DNA of 64,000 nt from NCBI GenBank assembly GCA_026018925.1, contig JAKSZU010000002.1, positions 88,671,975 through 88,735,974 of the forward strand, read 5' to 3'. Source of the DNA: Tupaia tana. Taxonomy: Eukaryota; Chordata; Mammalia; Scandentia; Tupaiidae. The notes under the pieces were generated by a model, which saw only the letters and a list, made by a program, of their open reading frames with translations, did not search any database and had not been told where the DNA came from. A program made the translations under genes and the position numbers. Positions 34,998 to 47,455 of the stretch are shown one piece after another. The stretch's first letter is position 1, and every line of letters begins with the position of its first letter.

Positions 34998-35829
34998 AAA
35001 ATATGTTAGGCCAACCAGAGAGCCATCTAGGGAAAAATGTTGACTCTCTCCTTCTCATTATTTACTCAAATTAATTTCAGATAGACTAACAATTTAAATA
35101 AAAAACATTTTTTAAATTACTAAAATAAAACATAAGATTTCTTTTTAAATCTTGAAATTTGGACAAGCTTTCTAATATAACAAAAGACATAAAATTTGAT
35201 ACATTCACTTTCATAAAAATCAATAAATACATTGCTAAACTCATCACAAAGGCAGAATGACATCACAAGATGTGAAAACTACAGGCTAATATCTCTTATG
35301 AATATAGATGCAAAAATCTCCAAGAAAATACTAGCAAACCAAATTCTGCAGCATATAAATGATTAAGCGCCATGACAAGAGAAATGCAAAACTAGTTCAA
35401 CATTTGAAAATTATTTAAGGTAATATAGCATATTAATAGAATAAAAAATGCATTATCATCTCAGTGAGTGCAGAAAAAGTATTAAAAAATCCATCAGCAT
35501 CTCTTAATTTAAAAGAAGTGGAAAATTGCAACAAACTTCTAGAAGGGAAGTTCCTTACAAGACCACCTGCTGAAAATCCACAGCCTATATTGTGCTTAAT
35601 GGTGAAAGACTAAAATCACCCAGAAACAAGACAAGGTTATTTGTTTTTGCCACTTCTATTTGCATTGTAGTGGAGCATCCACCAAGGACCATTAGACTAG
35701 AAAAAGAACTAAAGGGCACCAGGATTAGAAAAGAGAAAGTAAAATTATCTCTATTGTCAGAAAACATGATTTTATATAGAGAGGACCCTAAACAATCTAC
35801 TAAAAACTTTTAGTGTAAGTTTTTAAACT

Positions 35830-35888
35830 TATTTTAATTTTACTCATGATAGAGCATTATGTGTGTGTGTGTGAGAGAGAGTGTGTAT

Positions 35889-35925
<37 letters not shown>

Positions 35926-36165
35926 CAAGGAGAGAGAGAGAAAACAGAGAGAAAGAGGGAGAGAGAAGCACCCTTTACAGGGCTTGGTCATATCATAATC
36001 CCTTTACGTCAGTACACCAGCGCACCAGGATCATGGTCATGTGCACAGCACCTGGTGTACTTTTAGGCAAACAAGCCAGAATTTGAACTATGGTCAGCTT
36101 GTGGCTTCCAGCTCTACAGTCTAGCACGCTACTGACTACTGGATGTGCCACAGAGGCTGGGCCTA
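35830..36165 (-). mobile_element. tRNA-derived SINE with (AG)n expansion
   Basis: Reverse copy; its GA-rich segment has grown into a (GT)n and (AG)n run at 35859-35970. Head end at about 36100-36165. Confidence 0.75.
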
Positions 36166-36177
36166 GTTTTAGCTTTT

Positions 36178-36450
36178 CTTTCTTTTATTATTTTTATTTT
36201 CTACAGGGCAAGTGCACTTGCTAGAGGGAGACACAGGAAGAAAGAGAGACAGACCAAGAGAGAAGAATTATGAAAAAACCCTCCCATGGGGCAGTTACAC
36301 TGCCCATCCCTTCTCTTTCATCTCTCTCTCCTTTGGGGATTTTTGGCCATTTGAACACTTGCACATGTGATTTTTTCAAGTCACCAAGTTTGTGACTCAA
36401 ACTGTGCAGTCAGCCATATAGGACCCAGCTGCTTTAACCATCAGGATAGG
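36178..36450 (-). mobile_element. tRNA-derived SINE, diverged
   Basis: Reverse: 'ctacagggcaagtgcacttg', GA-rich stretch, 'ttgtgactcaaactgtgcag' and 'gctttaaccatcaggatag'. Confidence 0.8.
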
Positions 36451-36749
36451 GACTGTCCTATATTTCTATACATAGAAATGAATAATCTGAAACTGAAATT
36501 AATACAATTTTATTTACATTACCATCAGAAAGAAAAATATACTTAGAAATAAGTTTATCCAACGTAGTGCCAGTCTAGCATACTGATAACTACAACATAT
36601 TATTAAAAGAATCTAAAATTTAAAAAGATCTAAATAAATGGACATGTTTAATGTTATAAATTTTAAATCCTAATGAATTAGGAGACGTAATATTAAGATG
36701 GAAATATTCTCCCAAATGATTTATTTAATCCTGGAATTTCAACTTCCAT

Positions 36750-37009
36750 ATTTTTTTTTTTTTTTTTTTGAGAGGTTTTTGCTATAGGGCGCATGACAGG
36801 CAGAGAGAGACAGAGAGACAGAAAGCGAGAAATCACCCCCGAGGGGGATGGCCACGCCGCAATCCCCTCTCCTCCATTCTCCTCTCGGGATCTTGGGCAC
36901 ACACGCACATGCACCCGGCATGAGTTTTAAGCCACCGGGTCTGGGACTCGAACTGCAGTCGACCAAGTGGGAGTCCAGCGACATAGCCATTATGCTAACT
37001 GCTGGTCCC
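36750..37009 (-). mobile_element. tRNA-derived SINE, young, with target duplication
   Basis: Near-intact reverse copy with many CpGs (ccacgccgcaatcc, gactcgaactgcagtcgac), flanked by tcaacttccat on both sides (36739-36749 and 37010-37020). Confidence 0.95.
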
Positions 37010-37214
37010 TCAACTTCCATTTTTTTAGAAAAGAAAAGGCTGATCCTAAAATACACATGGATATTATTATTATTATTAATAGTAATAGTAATAAAATTAA
37101 AGGAAAAACACTAAATTCTTAACTTAAACTTGCAATTTATGATTTTGTATGTTGAGTTTGCCTAAATAAGAGCATACCTGCTTTGAGATCTGAACTGCTC
37201 ACCTTTCTGAAAAA

Positions 37215-37465
37215 GGAGACGTTACAGGTCCTGCCAAAGTAGCTCAGGTGGACGTTGCTACACAATCGGGGAATTACAGGGGAAGGCTCAGGGTTTGGGT
37301 CCTGGGTGGAAATGAACACACAGTACACACTCCAGCATGCCGGTGATCCCAGATGACTGGAGACGGTGGAGTGAGTGGGAGTGTGGCATGACCCTGTCAC
37401 AGGTCCTTGTCTCTCTTTCCTTCTCTCTCTCACTCTCTTTCTTAATCAATAAATAAACTTAAAAA
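37215..37465 (+). mobile_element. Degenerate tRNA-derived SINE (variant)
   Basis: A-box-like 'agtagctcaggtgg' and B-box-like 'gggtttgggtcctgg', then a body and the CT-rich 'gtctctctttccttctctc', ending in (AAAT)/poly(A). Confidence 0.6.
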
Positions 37466-38039
37466 AAATGAAAGTTTATTTGTGCCATTTGCAGAGCTCA
37501 GTATTAAACTGCAAGTATCACATGTGGTTTCTTTCTGTTGCTATGGGCAAGTTACTTAAATGACTTCAACAGATTCTTGAACTGAACAGCAATTGCTTCC
37601 CACTCAGTTATAATTTTACCATGCAGATGCTAGAAATTGGGAATAAATAATAAAAGAGGTCATTCCGGTTCACATTTAATGCTGTGTGGGATGTAGCTGA
37701 TGATTGAAGAGAGAAACATGACCTAGCGGTAAGGAGATCTTGCTTTATGATTTGCAAGAAATTCTGGCAGCTCTGACTTTAATTTCACATAAGTAAAGGG
37801 AAAAAAAAAAAAAAAAGGCCTGTCACAAAGAAACTAATATGTTGGGTAAAAATGTGCCTTTAAAGTTGTATCCTACAGAAAGAAGTAAATAATCACCAAT
37901 AAAGAAAAGACATAGAATGCAGATTTCTTATAGTGTGGTTATGATGATAACATAATTTCTCATATGACAAGCATGTAGTTGATATAAACATTGAACAAAT
38001 GAAAGGGAAATTTTTTAAGAATTATTTAATTTTATTTAT
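37466..38039. other. Unassigned intergenic sequence
   Basis: Includes a short A-tailed tract at 37700-37817 with an A-box-like 'tgacctagcggtaagg'; this could be a small tRNA-derived piece. Confidence 0.35.
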
Positions 38040-38044
38040 TATTA

Positions 38045-38222
38045 TTACTTTTTCAAAAAAATTTTCTATAGAGCATGTGCACTCACCAGAGAGAGAGAGA
38101 CAGAGAAAGAAAAGGGAAGAGAGAGTGACAAAGTGAGAAAGCAAGCCACCTGGTCCAGGATTCAAACCATGGTCGGCCATGTGGGAGTCCGTGCTTTAAC
38201 CACCATACCACCTGCTGGCCCT
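38045..38222 (-). mobile_element. tRNA-derived SINE, short form
   Basis: Reverse: 'ctatagagcatgtgcactc', GA-rich run, then directly 'gcaagccacctggtccagg', B box 'attcaaaccatgg' and 'tttaaccaccataccacc'. Confidence 0.85.
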
Positions 38223-38304
38223 AGAGAAAATATTTTTCCCCAAAATATTTTTTGTGTATAAAATATGTAGCTTTATTTATGAACAAGAAATATATGTTAG
38301 TAAA

Positions 38305-38641
38305 CTCAGGATAACAAAATACCATAGATTATTTACGTTAAACAACAGACATTTATTTCTCACAGTTCTGGAAACTACGAGTCCAAGATCAAGGTGTCAG
38401 CAGTGTTGGGTTCTGGTGAGGACCCTCTTTCTGGTTTGTACGTGACCATATTACATGGCAGAGAAGAGAGAGAGGGGACCCTTGGTGTCTCTTCTTATAA
38501 AGGCACTAACCCTATCATGAAGGTCCCACCCTCATGATTCTGGGTAAACCAAATTTGCTCCCCAAGTCCCCAAGTCTTAAATATCATCTGGGGGTTATAA
38601 CTTCGTATGAATTTGGAGGGGGAACAATTCAGTACATAGCA
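38305..38641 (-). mobile_element. MaLR (MLT1-type) LTR, reverse
   Basis: Clear reverse MLT1 order: 'acatttatttctcacagttc' (given in part), 'gtccaagatcaaggtgtcag', 'ataaaggcactaaccctat', 'ccaccctcatgattct' and 'gaatttggagggggaac', ending at 'cagtacatagca'. Confidence 0.8.
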
Positions 38642-39171
38642 TGGTTTAAAGATGGCTACCATTTCTTTGTAATGCTCTCCTATGAGAAGTAGAATTTATT
38701 TTTCCTCAGCCAGAATCTAGTATGTTTTTGTGACCACTTAAGCAGTAGATTATGGCAAAAAGTAACACTGTGCCAGTTCCTAGCTTTTTTAGAGGACTGA
38801 CAGGCAGCCTTTGCTTCTGTCCTCTGGAATCTCTCACTCTAGAAGCCTGCCTCCACAAATAGACTCTATCTTTAATGGGGGGGGGGGGGGTGTGTGGAGC
38901 TGAAAAGTCACATCGAAAAGGATCATCGCCACAGGGAGAGGAAGTTTTTGAGGACTTTTGTGTTTTTCTCGTTGACCACAAATTGTTTATATTACTCTCA
39001 TACTAAAATATAATCACCTTCCTTCTTGACCCTAGGGACAGTTCTTTATCTACCTCTTGCCTCAGAGATGGAGGCCTAGTTATCTAAATTACAGGTGCAA
39101 ATGCAGATGAATGCCAGGAACTATGATAATCAAGGCTAGTGAGGAAAGCAGAGGTACCATCAGTACTATAA
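38642..39171. other. Unassigned sequence with a poly(G) run
   Basis: G14 run at about 38877-38890. Sequence around 38650-38900 resembles an old repeat but cannot be named. Confidence 0.35.
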
Positions 39172-39185
39172 AAATAAGAGATTTA

Positions 39186-39472
39186 TGGGCCAGCCAGTGG
39201 CATAGTGGTTAAGGCAGCTGGATCCCACATGGATGACTGTGCAGTTCAAGTCCCAGACTCAGCAGCTTAGAAAACATACCAGGCACATAAGTGTGCATGC
39301 TTAAAGTCCCAAGAGCAGAATGGAGGAGAAGGGATTGCCGTGTGGCCATCTCCACTGGGGGGTTGATTTCCCATTTTCCATCTCTCTCTCTCTCTCTTTC
39401 TTGCTCTCTCTCTGTTTTTCTCTGGCAAGCCTATGCACCCTATATCAAACTATAGCAATAAATAAATAAATT
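39186..39472 (+). mobile_element. tRNA-derived SINE with target duplication
   Basis: Complete forward copy with (AAAT)n tail, flanked by aaataagagattt at 39172-39184 and 39473-39485. Confidence 0.95.
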
Positions 39473-39485
39473 AAATAAGAGATTT

Positions 39486-40640
39486 GTTATAGCAATTAGA
39501 TCTTACACAAAAGTGGAAATAGAGTAAGTGGAAAGGTTATTGGAAGGTTAGAGACTTGCCAATTTACCTAATGTATTGGTATAGGTAGACAAGTCAGAGC
39601 TTTCAGGAAAATCTAAGAAACCAGGCAGGTTCAACCACTGCATTAAAAACAAGTTCAAGTTCATAGAGAGGTCTGTGTGAAGTGGTCACCTCTGGGGAGC
39701 TACAATTTGTGGGCCACAGCCGAGCATCTGATGGTAGACTGTGGCTGCTTCTGGTCAGCAGAGCAACCAGCCCAGAAGAAGAGTTGGACATAAGACAAAA
39801 TCGTGCTGTAACTCAATGAACACATTTGCAGTGGTCTGACACTATATCTGATACTGACAAACTTTCAAGAGAAATGGCCAGTTTCATGTATGTGCTTTAA
39901 ATCTTCCACAAGTTCCTCTATTGACGCACTTAAAACAGAAAGGGAAATTCTGGGAAATGTGGTTCTCAGTCTAAGCAGATTGCCATAGAATAACAAGACA
40001 TGTTATTGCTAGTTTTATTCTTTAAATTTAACATTGTATCAGTTCTACAGTGCATCTAATTCAGCTTTAATTTGTATTACCCTAATGTCCATTCTTAGTG
40101 GTCATTCATATAGAGCCATTTCCCACTAATGACCTACCTATTTAATGAGAGCTCAGGCTTAGGACTAGTTCTATAGTGCAGGGACTCCCTTCTCTCAGTC
40201 GGTGTGAATCAGGAAGCCCATCTCTCAGTTTTTGTCTCTTTCCCATAGTCAGTTAGTATTTCACTACACAAAGCATTCACAATCACAAAAGACTACATAT
40301 GTCATTCATTCATTGCACTTGCAGTAGTATTCAGGATGAGTAAAAGTGATCTGTCATATTTATATTATTGTGTTGTGATATGTCTTGTCACTTTCTGATC
40401 TGTCTTGTGGTTTTCTGGGGCTTATTTAATGTACGCTTTTTGTATGGATAGAATTACATTATTCTAGTGTGGTGTCATGATATCCATTGAAAAATACACA
40501 CCCTGTGGCTCCACAATAAAACACAAGACATCTGCCTTGAAGCTTTTCACTTATCAACCAATTTGCTTAATGACCTAGTCATAGGAATGTGACTCAGTTG
40601 TCAAGTGAAAAGTGTTTGCATCTTATTTTGTGAATGTACA
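39486..40640. other. Unassigned intergenic sequence
   Basis: Nothing recognised with confidence. Confidence 0.4.
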
Positions 40641-41037
40641 AAATTTATGCCAATATTTTGATTATAAAATTTTAGAAACTATATATTCCAAATAGAAATC
40701 TTTCTTGTGTAAATATATTGCAATGATTTTTATCCAGTTGAGGCTTGCCTGTGATTTTCTTAATAATGACTAATTTTGAAAGAAGTTTTTAATTGTAGTA
40801 GAGTTCAGTTTATCAACTATTTTATTATGCTTAGTGAGCTTTGTATTGTAAGAAATATTTGAATACCCCAACGTTGCAAAGATCTTCTTCTATGTTTTCT
40901 TCTAGGAACCTTTTAGATTGGATTTTTATATTTAGACCTGAGTTAATTTTTGTAAAAGAATGAAAGTACTAGTCCAGTTACATTTTTTTCCATGCAGATA
41001 TCCAATTCTTCTGATCCTCTATAGAAAAATAAAAATG

Positions 41038-41239
41038 CATGCAGTTTGATTCAATTTGAGTCCTGGATCTGGCAGCCTGAAAATCACTCCAGGAGTGTGT
41101 GCATGTGTGCCCAAAATCCCTACAAGAGAATGAAGAAGGGACTGCAGTGTGGTTATTCCCCATGATGGGGATGACTTATCACTTTCCTTCTCTCTGTCTC
41201 TTTCCAGTGAGCACAGATGTCTTATGGCAAAAACTTTAA

Positions 41240-41275
<36 letters not shown>
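41038..41275 (+). mobile_element. tRNA-derived SINE, 5' truncated, with (CA)n tail
   Basis: Starts inside the head (B box 'atttgagtcctgg'). Body and CT-rich part are complete, and the tail is a (CA)n run at about 41243-41274. Confidence 0.85.
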
Positions 41276-41276
<1 letters not shown>

Positions 41277-41496
41277 TTCTCTCTACATATTAAATTTCAC
41301 TGATGTCTTTATAAAAATAAATTTGCCCACATTTCATTATGTGTGTCTATTTCTAGACTTCCTGTTTTGATTAATTGATCTATCTTTCCATTCTCTACAA
41401 TAATTATTATACCTATATTATAATTCTTAAGTAATACAAATACTTTAGATTTGTTCAATTTAAAATTTTAAAAAGTATCAAAGTCATTGTCATTTC

Positions 41497-41497
<1 letters not shown>

Positions 41498-41527
<30 letters not shown>

Positions 41528-41533
41528 TATATA

Positions 41534-41564
<31 letters not shown>
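41498..41564. repeat. (AT)n/(GT)n microsatellite
   Basis: Mixed AT, AC and GT dinucleotides with strong self-complementarity. Confidence 0.95.
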
Positions 41565-41954
41565 TAGTATGATATTGTCAATTTCTACAAAAAAAAATCC
41601 CTACTTGAATCTTAATTGGAAATTTATCGAATCTATAAAACTTAGAGGAAAACCAACAGTTTACAATATTGAGTCTTCTAAACTATGGATGCAGCAGATT
41701 TCACTTATTTAATTTTAGTGATAAAATCTTCAGGTAGAACCCTTATACCTCTTTCATTAAATTTATTACTATGGTTGTTTTGTCTTGGTTTGCTAGTATT
41801 GTAATCATGTAATTTTATTCCTTTGTGCCCACCCCAAACTGTTATCAACATGGTAACCAGGTTATTACTCAAACAAAATAATGCTACTTCTTATTTTATA
41901 ACTAAGTGGCTTTATCTATCACTCATAACAAACACTAAGATCATTGCTTTTTAG

Positions 41955-42183
41955 ATCATTGCCATAAGGCTTATTCACTTACCAGATAGGAAAGAGAGAG
42001 AGTGAGAAATTACCCCAGGGAGGGATGTCCACACCACAATCCTTTCTTCTCCATTCTCCTTCTGGGATTTTGGATATGCAGATGAATCTGGTGTGAGTTT
42101 CAAGTCACCAGATCCAGGACCTGAACCATGGTTGTCCATGAGGGAGTCTAGTGCCTTAAGCACTATGCCAGCTGCTAGCCCCA
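41955..42183 (-). mobile_element. tRNA-derived SINE
   Basis: Reverse: 'gccataaggcttattcactt', 'ccccagggagggatgtcc', 'ggacctgaaccatggttg' and 'ccttaagcactatgcc'. Confidence 0.85.
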
Positions 42184-42855
42184 TCCCAAAATCATTTTAA
42201 TGGCCTGAAAAATCCCATGTTATTCCTTAAATTCTTTCTCTTAAAAGTCTTACATCCCCCCCCCTTATTCCCTCTCTATCAACCGTCCTAACTCCTTGCT
42301 GTTTCCCAAAATGCTTTTCACCTTTGTTGTCATTGCTGTTCTCTTTGCCTATAAGGGTCTATCCACTCCAAATATATGCAAGTCTTCTTCCTTTGTTGTC
42401 TTTAGGTCTCTCGTAGGATGTCCCTATCTGCTTATCATTTTATGCTTCAACACTTTATATGAAATAAATCCAACTCACCCCTCAATACCCTCCCCACCAC
42501 CCAATTTGTCTCAATGAACTTACATTTAAATTTGCCCAGGAAGTTCCAGTTTATGCCTGAGAACCTGGCATCCCATTTGATTTTCAATTCCTTTTATACT
42601 AAAAAGTTTCCCACTTTGGACAATAAATTCCTTATCATTCTACCTTCACTCCGACTCATTTTCCTTCATGAAACTTATCAATTATCCATCATGTGCTACA
42701 TTTGCACATTTTTTGTTTTCAAGTCCCCCCAAAAGGGTTGTAGAGTCTATGTGACAATTTTCATTATTGACTGCTTTATTTATCTCCAACTTTTAGAACA
42801 TTACTCAGCACATAGTACTCAGTATTTGTTGTGTAAAGTAAGTAATTAATAAATA
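42184..42855 (+). mobile_element. L2 LINE 3' part
   Basis: Pyrimidine-rich L2-type sequence with 'ggacaataaattccttatc' and, near the end, 'cagcacatagtactcagtat' before 'ttgtgtaaag'. The two overlapping open frames are not a gene. Confidence 0.6.
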
Positions 42856-43249
42856 TACTTGTTCATGACTGGGGAAGTCACTTCGCCTTTTGAGGTTCTG
42901 TTTTTTTTCCCTCTTCTCCATAAAGAAGTCCCAGATCAAATAAGATCGTAAGTCTAAAATCCAATAATTGCTGTGAAGCCTCCCTCCTTTCCAGCACAAG
43001 TTTCAATTAAGTCAACAGTTGCTCGGTGCAGAGAAAGAACACTAGAGCAATGTTTTTAATAAGCGAGGATAATCATCCAGAGCAATAAAAGACATTATTC
43101 TAAAGTGGAATTTCATCCAAGCAGCATGGATTGACTTAAAAATAACAGTCAGGGTGATTTTCCTTGCATGAAGAATTTACGCATAAATCCTTATTAGTCA
43201 TTTTCTGATTTAAGTTTTTTTTTTCCCACTTTCATGTAAAATTCAAAAT

Positions 43250-44365
43250 ATTTGGGGGAGTGGGTGAAATTATGATCTCCAAATTTCCATCTCTAGCCTA
43301 GACCAATGCCCCAAACTCCAGACTCATATAATCCAACTATCTCCATGAAATCTCTGCTTGGGTTTCTAACAGGCATCTTGAACCGAACATAATCACATTT
43401 AAACTCCTCATTTTCTTTCAAAACCTTATGTTCTCACTGTCTTTCCCATTTCACTAGATTGCAATTCTATTCTTTCAGTTGCTCAGACCAAACTCCTTGC
43501 TGTCAACTTGATTCCTCTTTTATCTCATACCCATCCAAACCTATCAACAAATCTATGTTGACATGTTGTGGCATCTATGTTATGGCTCTACCTTCAAAAA
43601 ATACTAAGAATCAGGCCTGTTGTCACTTTCCTACTCTTTTATCCTAGTGTAGCCCACATTGAATTACCACAATAACATTTGAACTTTTCCTAGCTTCTAC
43701 CCTTCTCACCCTCAACACCCACACGTGTCTATTTTCAACAAAGCATGCAGAAAGATGATTTCAAAGCCTAAATCAGATCATGTTACTTCTTTGTCCCAAA
43801 CCCTCTGGTAGCTTGCATATGACAGAATAAACACTGTGTTTCTGATCGGAGCCTATAAAATTTGCCACACTGCAACTTCTCTAAATTCATATTTTACTGT
43901 TTTTCTCCTTGCTATGTTTGTTCTACTCACATACAATACACCGGCCCCCACCCCAAAAAAAAGGCTTCGTTTGTTACTACTGTTGCCTAGAATGTCCTTA
44001 CCCTCAAAGGTTGAAGTGATCTGCTCTCTTAGACACTTGAGATCACTCTTCTAATGTCACTTTATCAGAAGGCCATGCCTGTGCTCTTGATGTAAAATAA
44101 CGTCTTCCTCCCCCTTTGCCACATTTCCTGTTTTCTTTATCCTACTATTTTTCTCTTTAATAGTTATCGCCATCTGATAACTGTAACAACACAATGTATT
44201 TATTGTATTTATTTATTGTGAGCTTTTTATCTAGTAGGATTTAAGTTTCCTAAGGGTTAGGGCTTTGTCCGTTGTGTACACTTTCTATAGCCCTCCATTT
44301 CCTGGAACTAGACCTTGAACATACAGGTGTTCAATAAATATGTGCTAAGTGGAAGAATGGACAAA
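43250..44365 (+). mobile_element. L2 LINE 3' end
   Basis: Classic L2 order: 'aatcagatcatgttacttc', 'aaaccctctggtagcttgca', 'gcctagaatgtcctta', 'ttaagtttcctaagggttag' and the end 'acaggtgttcaataaatatg'. Ancient and inactive. Confidence 0.85.
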
Positions 44366-45029
44366 TCTGTTTATTTGATGAAACTTTCATTATCCAATAT
44401 TCCTTCTCTTCTAGCCTTTAATTTTGGCTCCTTTATAAAAAATGGACTCCTTGATAAAGCAAATTTTAAAACAATAAATTGCCTTTAAATTAATGTATAT
44501 CTTAAAAAAAAAAAACTTGGTTATGAAGCTGGAAAATTTGCTCAAATGCAAATGGAAAAATGCCTAACCACACTTGTAAAGCATTGTGTGGAATAAACAA
44601 TATATGATGGGAATCCAGAGGCAGGACAAGGCTGGCTGTCAGTCCTTCTCGGCTTTCAGAAGAGAAGACTGTAGGCAGAATCAGAGGAACTTTGATGGCT
44701 TTCTACCTCTTTTCCCAGATGTCTGCCACTGCTGACTTCCTGCTGTTTTTGTTCTGCGAACAGCTCACCATGGTAGATTCTTATGCTGCCTTCTAGTTGT
44801 ACAGAGTTCCTTGCTTCAGTGAACTATTTAAGACCTTCTCCACCAAAGTGCTCCTCACTTCTGGAAGGGTTGGAATCTCTTTACTGGCCTTAATAAAGAC
44901 CTGGGACTACATTTTTCTACCTGCCAGAAAATGAACTCAGAGAGGTGAAATGACTTCTCTAAAACTGCTAGGAGCCGGACCAAAGTCCATGCCTCCAGTT
45001 CCTTATTTCTGTTAATCTCTACTCACTAT
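44366..45029. other. Unassigned sequence with possible MIR remnant
   Basis: The stretch 44925-45000 ('gaactcagagaggtgaaatg') resembles a MIR core; the rest is unassigned. Confidence 0.4.
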
Positions 45030-45300
45030 GTTTCACCAGCCTGTCATTTACATTAGTGAAATATAGGAAATAACCTAAAAGTTCAACAAGAGGACAGTGG
45101 TTAAGTATATTCATGTGATAGCTTACCCTATAGCTATTAAAATTCATGGTGTAAAAAAATTATCAAAGGATGGATAAATATTAGCAACATAATTAAGTGA
45201 AAAAGTAAAATAGCATAATCTCAATTTTATAAAACAACTATGTATATTATAAAAAGACTCTATTCATCAAAATGTTATTAATGTAAGTAATAAATATATA
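45030..45300 (+). mobile_element. Old L1-type fragment
   Basis: 'ggaaataacctaaaagttc', 'cagtggttaagtatattc' and 'tagctattaaaattcatgg' match the ORF2-end to 3'UTR part of old L1 elements. Confidence 0.5.
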
Positions 45301-45639
45301 GAAAGCTGAATAAGCATCATAAATGTAAAGATTACCAACAACATAAACAAAAGAGATCAATGACATTTAATAACATGTATAAGGTGACCATCTTTTGGAG
45401 AGAATAATACACCTTATAATAATCAAGAAGCTTTATTTTTCTTTAGTCTCATGACTTAAAATGATACTTTAGGTTAATTTTTCCCTCCCACAAGTTTTTA
45501 GAATTCTTTGGACCTCATGGATCATAATAACACAAAATCCTGTTAATCTGTGTATTGCAGGTTCAGTTTTTGCCAAGTTATTTAGAACTTTTATATAGAC
45601 TAAGCGATGGTGTCTTAAAGGAGCATGTGCTGTTTTATT

Positions 45640-45880
45640 TCACTTTGTCTTATTTAACATATGTATCTCAATGAATCTTCACAATGATCAGATGAGGAGT
45701 GAAGTTTATAATCATTATTTTAATGAGTCAGACAAAGCTCAGTGAGTCTATTGGGTCATTGGAAAACTTATGATGTATTTAATACATCATGACTTTTTCA
45801 ATGACCCAATGTATAGCTCACCTAACACACACGTAGCATATGACAGATCTAGGGTGACTGCTAATAAAGCATGTTATGCT
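45640..45880 (+). mobile_element. MIR remnant interrupted by a palindrome
   Basis: 'ctcaatgaatcttcacaatg', 'agatgaggagtgaagttta' and, after the palindrome at 45750-45810, 'gtatagctcacctaacacac' look like MIR. Diverged. Confidence 0.45.
45750..45810. repeat. Near-perfect 60-bp palindrome
   Basis: Arms 45750-45780 and 45781-45810. The outer 12 bases (attgggtcattg) and inner 10 (atgatgtatt) pair perfectly. Only three positions differ, two of which would be G-U pairs in RNA. Essentially no loop. Confidence 0.9.
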
Positions 45881-46716
45881 TCCTACATACAGTCTTTAAA
45901 GTGAATTTGGCGGGTTTTTTTGAACAAGTGAGATAATGGGAAATTTTCTCCCATATTTCTTTCTGCTGTTCTTTCCTTTGTGCAAGGGCCCTAAAAGCAT
46001 CACCGGCCACTTTTCAGAACTTCTGGCTGCAGCAAGCCAGGGCTGCTCCATGATCCAGACCTGAGTTGTCTTTCCCACCCTCTCGCTGTGTATCTATCTT
46101 ATGCTTATGTATGTGAATCTTGACCTCAGCTAGAAACTTCTTTCCAGTCGCAACAGACTATATGCCCCTTGGGTGTCCTTACTTGAGGCTGCCATAGTTC
46201 TTGATACAGCTATGATCTCAATGTGTTGCACTGTTTCATAAACACCAGTTCTATCTTATTTGCCCCACAACTTTTGAGTTATTTAGGGGCAGGAACTACA
46301 TCTTAGTCATTGTTTTAGAAATACACAATGCATAAAATTGTATCTCCAGAAAAACTAAACTTCCAGATAAACACAATTAAGTTAAACAAAAAAATTATTA
46401 ATATTCATAGTACATGTGCCAGTCTAAGCAAGGTAAAATTCACAATGTTTTCTAACTAATAAAAAAATAGCAAATGAGGAAAATACATCCTAGAAGCTAG
46501 AAAAAATAAGTAAATCAACTGAAATAGATCCAGAAGTGACATAGATGGAAGAGTTAATAGCGGCATGAAAGCAATTGATACTGGTTGGATAACACTTATT
46601 CAAAGTCCTTGGGACAAGAAGCTTTACAGATTTGAGATTTTTTGCAAATGTTTGAATATTTACATATACAATAAGATTCTTAGGGCTAGAACCCACCTAT
46701 AAACACAAAATTCATT
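45881..46716. other. Unassigned intergenic sequence
   Basis: No recognised gene or repeat. Confidence 0.4.
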
Positions 46717-46729
46717 TGTTTAATATACT

Positions 46730-47006
46730 TTTTTTTTCTTTTTTTGGAGAGGTTTTTTTTTTTTTTTGCTATAGGGTGCATGAGCTCACCAGACAGACAG
46801 AGAGAGACAGAGAGACAGAAAACAAGAAATCACCCCACAGGGGGGATGACCATGCCACAATCCCTTCTCCTCCATTCTCCTCACTGGATCTTGGGCACTC
46901 ATGCACACGCACCCGGCGTGAGTTTAAGCCACTGGGTCTGGGACTCGAACCGTGGTCAACTACATGGAAGTCCAGCGACATAGCCATTACGCTAACTGCT
47001 GGTCCC
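46730..47006 (-). mobile_element. tRNA-derived SINE, young, with target duplication
   Basis: Near-intact reverse copy flanked by tgtttaatatact at 46717-46729 and 47007-47019. CpGs are retained in the head (gactcgaaccgtgg, gtccagcgacat). Confidence 0.95.
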
Positions 47007-47214
47007 TGTTTAATATACTCTTGATTCACATGGCTTGAAGACAATTTTACATAATATTTTCAAATTGCAGCATTTGTCTGCAATTTGTCATGTGAGGTTA
47101 AGTATGGAATTTTCCACTTGAGACATCATGTTGGTGCTCAGAAAGTTTCAGATTTTGGATCATTTTGGAGTTTGGATTAGAAATGCTCAATCTATATAAC
47201 TGTATTTTAACTCT

Positions 47215-47455
47215 CTTTTTGGAAGGGCGTGTGATCACCAGATAGTGAAAGAGAGGAAAGACCCCTCCCAACATGGGGAGTAGTCAGGCTGCTGTCCCTT
47301 TTTCTCTATCTCTTCCTCCTTTTAGGGTTTTATCCACCCTTGCACATCACAGCCAGTATCTCTCTCAAGCCTTCAAGTGTGGAACTTGAACCTCATAGTC
47401 GACCATTTAGGATCCAGCTGCTTTAACACCAGGCCGTGAATCTGACCCATATATT
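47215..47455 (-). mobile_element. tRNA-derived SINE, diverged
   Basis: Reverse: 'gaagggcgtgtgatcacc', 'acccctcccaacatgggg' and 'gctttaacaccaggccgtga'. Confidence 0.75.

Larger units (their letters stand above)
35030..37060 (+). mobile_element. Old L1 ORF2 fragments split by three SINEs
   Basis: Decayed ORF2. One piece matching the ORF2 3' part (35030-35215) is followed by the RT region (35220-35815: 'atgaatatagatgcaaaaat', 'gcatattaatagaataaa'). The element then continues at 36455-36735 and 37020-37060 ('ctgatcctaaaatacacat'). SINEs lie at 35830-36165, 36178-36450 and 36750-37009. Confidence 0.75.
40650..41860 (-). mobile_element. Old L1, reverse, interrupted by a SINE
   Basis: Typical reverse old-L1 blocks: 'gaagtttttaattgtag', 'caaagatcttcttctatgtt', 'gagttaatttttgtaaaag', and after the SINE 'tgttttgattaattgatcta' and 'gtcaatttctacaaaa'. 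All frames broken. Confidence 0.7.

Noticed and set aside
42296..42849. Possible small gene from two overlapping frames
   Set aside because: The region is an L2 LINE 3' part; no start context, splice pattern or known domain.
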